Positions 22,395 through 26,327 of a stretch of DNA of 26,327 nt are shown piece after piece. The translations under genes and the position numbers were made by a program. This DNA comes from a bacterium UBP3_UBA6266 (lineage in GTDB: Bacteria > Auribacterota > UBA6266). Position 1 is the stretch's first letter, and the number at the start of each line of letters is the position of its first letter. The stretch spans positions 1-26,327 of the forward strand of contig DJVC01000051.1 in assembly GCA_002440765.1 (NCBI GenBank), read 5' to 3'. The notes under the pieces were generated by a model. It made no database searches and was not told where the DNA came from. It was given only the letters and a program-made list of their open reading frames with translations.

Positions 22395-24383
22395 ATGTTT
22401 GAATTTATATTATCGGTCTCGATTATATTCACAAGCGGTATTATCGCCTGTTTGTTAAACCGTCATCCGGGAAAAGCCTCTTTCATCGGCGCCGCAGGAG
22501 CGGTTACCGGCAGCACAATAGGATTAATAGCCTCTATACGTATAATCCTTAATGACATCACAGTATACAAAAAAGGAATATGCGCATTTAATATCGGAAC
22601 CCTTTCCACAGGTATTGACCAGCTGTCCGCTTTTTTTCTTATACCTCTTTTTATTCTGGTTGCCGTCTCATCGGTTTACGGCATCCAATATCTGAAACCC
22701 TTTTACGCAAAAAAAACCATCGGCTCATTCTGGCTGTTTTTTAACCTGTTAGCCGCAAGCATGGCGACTCTTGTCATCGCAAGAAACGGTGTCTTCTTCC
22801 TTGTGGCCTGGGAGATAATGTCGCTTTCTTCATATTTTCTGGTCACATTCGAAGATGAGCACAAAAGTGTCCGCCAGGCAGGCATAATTTACCTTATAGC
22901 AAATCATATAGGCGTTATGTTCCTGTTCTTCATGTTTGCTATGATGGGCAAAGCCTGCGGTTCAATGGAATTTTCGGATTTCAGCGCCGCTTCTTCGGCT
23001 ATATTGCCTGTGTCATCGGCTCTTTTCATCATGGCAACCATCGGTTTCGGGGTAAAAGCAGGTTTTGTGCCGTTCCATTTCTGGCTACCCCAGGCCCATC
23101 CTGCCGCTCCAAGCCCGGTTTCGGCTTTAATGTCGGCGGTAATGATAAAAACAGGAATTTACGGGTTGTTGCGCATACTGATATTCATCGGGCCGCCACA
23201 TCTGTGGTGGGGCATAACTTTATTCGGGATAGGGCTTATATCGGGAATTTACGGAGTTCTCTTTGCTCTCGCCCAGCGCGATATCAAACGGTTACTCGCT
23301 TACTGCAGCGTCGAAAACATAGGGATTATCGCCATGGGTATAGGATTGGGTCTTATCGGGTTGAATAAAAAACTGCCGGTTCTGGCTTTATTCGGTTTTG
23401 CCGGAAGCCTGCTGCATGTTTTTAATCACGCCCTATTCAAAGGGCTCCTATTTCTCGGCGCAGGAGCAGTAGCGCAGCAGACAGGAACCAGAAACATGGA
23501 AATCCTCGGAGGCATTTTCAAAAAAATGCCTGCGACAGGAATTACTTTTCTTATCGGCGCCGCGGCAATATCCGGACTTCCTCCTCTAAACGGGTTTGTC
23601 AGCGAGTTTTTAATTTATTTCGGAAGTTTTAAGTGTATAACGGTTTCTTCCTTATCAGTCGTTGTCTCTTCTTTGCTGGCTATCACCGGGCTCGCGTTTA
23701 TAGGCGCTCTGGCTGCCGCGTGTTTCACAAAAGTTTTCAGCATAGTATTCCTTGGCAGCGCGCGCTCCGCTTCGGCGGAAAAAGCGGCTGAACCCGGAAA
23801 AATGATGCGGGCAGGCATGGTTTTCCTCGCCGTCTTGTGTGTTTTGACAGGTATAAGCATGCCATTGATAATCCCCTGTTTTCACGGGCTACTAACTGAA
23901 GTCAGCGGACTGGCTTTTTCGGAAATAGACATGTTTTTGAGCCAGGCAAAAACAACTTTTGTTTTTATCAACAAGATTTACGCCGTGATCGCGGTTGTTT
24001 TCACCTGCGCTTTTTTATTGCGGAAAAAAATATTGGCGGGAAAAATCGTCCGGACGGCGCCGACATGGGATTGCGGATACAGTCACCCGTCGGCAAAAAT
24101 GCAGTACACGGGTTCATCCTTTGTCCAACCCATAACGGATTTCTTCAATTTCATCCTGCGCGCCGGCAAAAAAACCGAACTCTCTTCTGATATATTCCCG
24201 AAAAAAATCTCACTGCGCTTCGAGTCACAGGACATTTTTATGCGATATATATACGAGCCGCTATCCGAGAAAATTTATTCTCTGATAATGAAATTGCGCT
24301 GGATACAACACGGAAGGCTGCAAGTTTACATTCTTTACATTGTTGCCACTCTTTTGGTCTTAATCATATGGAAGCTGGGATAA
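22395..24383 (+). CDS. hyfB: HyfB/HycC-type proton-channel subunit of a group 4 [NiFe] hydrogenase
   Basis: 662 residues with about 15 or 16 membrane helices, a member of the NuoL/M/N antiporter-like family. The key proton-path residues are visible: E140 in LVAWEIMSLSSYFLV and K221 in GFGVKAGFVPFHFWLPQAHP, then SPVSALMSAVMIKTGIYGLL with its Lys, and FNHALFKGLLFLGAGAV with His and Lys. The C-terminal loop TAPTWDCGYSHPSAKMQYTG is typical of HyfB/HycC and separates it from NuoL. It would couple hydrogen production or uptake to ion pumping across the inner membrane. It is followed 6 bp later by hyfC. The hydrogenase large and small subunits are not in the window and should lie further downstream. 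Confidence 0.92.
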   Translation: MFEFILSVSIIFTSGIIACLLNRHPGKASFIGAAGAVTGSTIGLIASIRIILNDITVYKKGICAFNIGTLSTGIDQLSAFFLIPLFILVAVSSVYGIQYLKPFYAKKTIGSFWLFFNLLAASMATLVIARNGVFFLVAWEIMSLSSYFLVTFEDEHKSVRQAGIIYLIANHIGVMFLFFMFAMMGKACGSMEFSDFSAASSAILPVSSALFIMATIGFGVKAGFVPFHFWLPQAHPAAPSPVSALMSAVMIKTGIYGLLRILIFIGPPHLWWGITLFGIGLISGIYGVLFALAQRDIKRLLAYCSVENIGIIAMGIGLGLIGLNKKLPVLALFGFAGSLLHVFNHALFKGLLFLGAGAVAQQTGTRNMEILGGIFKKMPATGITFLIGAAAISGLPPLNGFVSEFLIYFGSFKCITVSSLSVVVSSLLAITGLAFIGALAAACFTKVFSIVFLGSARSASAEKAAEPGKMMRAGMVFLAVLCVLTGISMPLIIPCFHGLLTEVSGLAFSEIDMFLSQAKTTFVFINKIYAVIAVVFTCAFLLRKKILAGKIVRTAPTWDCGYSHPSAKMQYTGSSFVQPITDFFNFILRAGKKTELSSDIFPKKISLRFESQDIFMRYIYEPLSEKIYSLIMKLRWIQHGRLQVYILYIVATLLVLIIWKLG

Positions 24384-24389
24384 CTTAAT

Positions 24390-25286
24390 ATGAAATCTGT
24401 GCTGTTAAACATAATATTGGCGTTAATCGCGGCTCCGCTATTGCCGGGGATTATTAACCGCGTTAAAGCTGTATTTGCCGGCAGGAAAGGCCAGCCCCTT
24501 TTGCAATTGTATTATGACCTGCATAAACTCCTGAAAAAAAGCGCGGTATTCAGTTCGGCTACAACCTTCTTTTTCTGGGTCGGGCCCCTGGCGGGATTCG
24601 CTGTCCTGGCAGGATCATTGCTCGTTGTCCCCCAGGCTCAGGGAAAATCTTTGGTCCAGTTTCCGGGAGATATTATTCTTTTTGTTTACCTGTTCGGGGT
24701 AATGAGGTTTTTCGCTGTTGTGTCAGCCATGGATACGGGTTCAAGTTTTGAGGGAATGGGCGCCTCAAGAGAAATTCAATTCGCGGTATTTGCGGAACCC
24801 GCGTTGTTTGTCGGGCTGGTAACGTTAGCCAGAAAAACCGCAAACTTATCGTTGTCCGGAATATATTCTTCGTTTTCCTGGCATGACGGCACTATTCTTA
24901 TGCTTGTTTCAGCCGCGTTCTTTATTATATTCCTCGCGGAAAATTCCCGGCTGCCGGTAGACGACCCGAACACACATCTGGAATTGACAATGATTCACGA
25001 AGTTATGGTCCTCGACCACAGCGGGCCGGACCTGGCTATCATATTTTATTCAGCTTCTCTAAAGCTCTGGATACTGGGTTCTTTAGTTGTCGGAGCAATT
25101 ATACCGATGCACACCGGTAATATTATCTTTGACGAATTGATTTTTCTGTCGGGTATTGCCGCTTTAAGCCTTGCGGTCGGCATTGTAGAGTCCTGTATGG
25201 CACGGTTAAAATTGTTAAAGGTCCCTCAATTGCTGATAGCAGGTTTTGCTTTAGCGATGCTGGCTTTGATTTTTCAAATAATGTAA
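24390..25286 (+). CDS. hyfC: HyfC/HycD-type membrane subunit (NuoH-like)
   Basis: 298 residues with about 8 membrane helices. NuoH-family marks are the N-terminal LPGIINRVKAVFAGRKGQPL (a G-R-x-GQP loop), QLYYDLHKLLKK, GMGASREIQFAVFAEPALFV, AENSRLPVDDPNTHLELTMI and HEVMVLDHSGPD. The conserved acidic and Arg residues of these loops contact the hydrophilic arm in complex I and related hydrogenases, and they serve as the link between the [NiFe] module and the proton channels. The length fits HycD/HyfC (about 307-315). The gene lies 6 bp after hyfB and 10 bp before hyfE. Confidence 0.93.
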   Translation: MKSVLLNIILALIAAPLLPGIINRVKAVFAGRKGQPLLQLYYDLHKLLKKSAVFSSATTFFFWVGPLAGFAVLAGSLLVVPQAQGKSLVQFPGDIILFVYLFGVMRFFAVVSAMDTGSSFEGMGASREIQFAVFAEPALFVGLVTLARKTANLSLSGIYSSFSWHDGTILMLVSAAFFIIFLAENSRLPVDDPNTHLELTMIHEVMVLDHSGPDLAIIFYSASLKLWILGSLVVGAIIPMHTGNIIFDELIFLSGIAALSLAVGIVESCMARLKLLKVPQLLIAGFALAMLALIFQIM

Positions 25287-25296
25287 GGGCGCGGTC

Positions 25297-25968
25297 ATGC
25301 TGATAAATATATTAATAACATTCCTTCTTATCACAAACATAGGGGCCGTTGCGTCCAGCAGGTTAACATACTGCATAAAGATAGTAGCCGCACAGGGTGT
25401 CGTTATAGGTATTCTGCCCTGTATAATCTACGGCGAATTCGCGCTGCTGCCTATTGTTATCGCAATATTCACCATAACAGTTAAGGGAATCGTTTTCCCG
25501 TTGCTGTTAGGCTGGTCTCTAAAAACAGCGCAGGTAGCGCGTGAAGTCGAACCGCTGGTAAGTTATCCTTTTTCCATTATCACGGCTGTGTTGATATTTA
25601 TCCTGTCTTTTTGGTTAGGTTCCCGGTTATCTTTGCCGGCATCTTTTTGCGGATATTTGCTTGTTCCCGTAGCTTTCTCTACAATTATGACGGGGTTGTT
25701 TCTAATCGTCAGCAGAGTAAAAGCGCTGACACAGGTACTCGGTTACCTGATAATGGAAAACGGTATTTATGCTTTCGGCGTGGCATTGCTCCGAGAACAG
25801 CCTCTTCTGGTAGAACTGGGCGTTTTGCTCGATATGTTTGTGGCTGTTTTTGTAATGGGAATAGCGATTTTCCATATCAGCCGGGAATTCGACCACATTG
25901 ATACTCACGTCCTTGACAACCTTTCCGACAGGATTCCCACCGATATCCGGCCAACGGAGGAAACATGA
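25297..25968 (+). CDS. hyfE: HyfE-type membrane subunit (contains a NuoK-like part)
   Basis: 223 residues with about 7 membrane helices and a short polar tail (HIDTHVLDNLSDRIPTDIRP). The features match hydrogenase-4 component E: SSRLTYCIKIVAAQGVVIGI, TVKGIVFPLLLGWSL, then QVLGYLIMENGIYAFGVALL with the buried Glu of the NuoK-like helix, and LLVELGVLLDMFVAVFVMGI with a second Glu. The length is close to E. coli HyfE (216). Its stop overlaps the next start in an ATGA. Confidence 0.92.
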   Translation: MLINILITFLLITNIGAVASSRLTYCIKIVAAQGVVIGILPCIIYGEFALLPIVIAIFTITVKGIVFPLLLGWSLKTAQVAREVEPLVSYPFSIITAVLIFILSFWLGSRLSLPASFCGYLLVPVAFSTIMTGLFLIVSRVKALTQVLGYLIMENGIYAFGVALLREQPLLVELGVLLDMFVAVFVMGIAIFHISREFDHIDTHVLDNLSDRIPTDIRPTEET

Positions 25969-26327
25969 TATTCCTGTTAGTCCTTATTCCTTTTATATCG
26001 GGCATTATGGCTTTTTTTCTGCGCAACAACCCGGCACGCAGAGGATTGATTGTCGCTACCGCCGCCGCACATTCAGGATTAACCGCAACAATTTGTTTTA
26101 TGAATGTTAAAACATCTTCCAACTGGCTGTTTTTAGACGAGCTCGGGGCGTTGTTTTTATGCATCACAAGCATTCTTTTTCTTGCCGCGGCGGTTTACTC
26201 AATAGCTTTTTTCCGGGAAGGGCCTCGTTCGGAAGCCGATGAAAAACAAACGGCGCTGATTTCATTCAACACTAAAGAAGCTGTCTTCAGCGGCTGTTTA
26301 CTCCTGTTTTTAGGTTCTATGACGCTG
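25965..26327 (+). CDS. hyfF: HyfF-type proton-channel subunit, 5' part (cut by the window edge)
   Basis: 121 codons are present, open to the edge. The ATG at 25965 overlaps the hyfE stop (ATGA) and has CGGAGGAAAC directly upstream, a near-perfect Shine-Dalgarno. The product begins with a hydrophobic helix (MIFLLVLIPFISGIMAFFL), a second helix, the short FLDELGALFLCITSILFLAA segment typical of antiporter-like subunits, and YSIAFFREG. The gene order B-C-E-F is the hyf order, with hyfD missing. Hydrogenases of this reduced hyf type usually continue with the large and small catalytic subunits (G and I). Confidence 0.88.
   Translation, partial: MIFLLVLIPFISGIMAFFLRNNPARRGLIVATAAAHSGLTATICFMNVKTSSNWLFLDELGALFLCITSILFLAAAVYSIAFFREGPRSEADEKQTALISFNTKEAVFSGCLLLFLGSMTL

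Overview
The window (about 26 kb) looks chromosomal and comes from an uncultured, Gram-negative-type (diderm) bacterium. Signs of this are exported TPR and AsmA-like envelope proteins, a HflK/HflC pair, a helix-turn-helix/PTS-EIIA fusion and a group 4 (Hyf-type) membrane hydrogenase operon. The gene style recalls Omnitrophota or a neighbouring candidate phylum. That placement rests on gene content alone and is low confidence.

Layout: (1) 1-905, minus: 5' part of an exported TPR protein. (2) 1050-4469, plus: a GH13 (alpha-amylase superfamily) gene cut by one in-frame TAA at 2142-2144, with the same frame open on both sides. (3) 4466-8551, minus: a compact operon of a six-hairpin glycosidase-like protein, an exported alpha-helical-barrel-like protein and an AsmA-like protein. 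(4) 8631-13754: an accessory island. It holds a tRNA-Asn(GUU) gene split in its D-loop by a 273-nt group I intron, three tandem hairpins, a GIY-YIG nuclease, a DpnI-type methyl-directed restriction enzyme with two small companions, a HigB2/HigA2-type toxin-antitoxin pair under a promoter/operator palindrome, two short elements carrying N-terminal fragments of REP-associated transposases, and an exported protein carrying seventeen 11-residue repeats. (5) 13755-19303, minus: an exported GH144-like (PF10091) glycoside hydrolase and a large exported six-hairpin glycosidase with two F5/8C domains, a paralogue of the one in region 3. (6) 19451-21420, minus: hflK-hflC with a bidirectional terminator. 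(7) 21612-26327, plus: HTH-EIIA regulator, then hyfB, hyfC, hyfE and the start of hyfF.

How the parts fit: regions 3 and 5 lie on the same strand and share a paralogous glycosidase, so they may once have been one polysaccharide-degradation operon that the island split. The copy next to the island has lost the signal peptide and F5/8C domains. The 3' end of the gene on the other side reads into an island-type repeat. The hydrogenase genes follow a PTS-type regulator closely enough to be co-transcribed with it, which suggests that hydrogen metabolism is tied to carbon or phosphorylation state.

The most unusual item is the tRNA-Asn intron. P1 (with the U.G splice-site pair), P3, P7, P8 and P9 can all be paired by eye, and the intron lies between tRNA positions 20 and 21. 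The well-known bacterial tRNA group I introns interrupt the anticodon loop.
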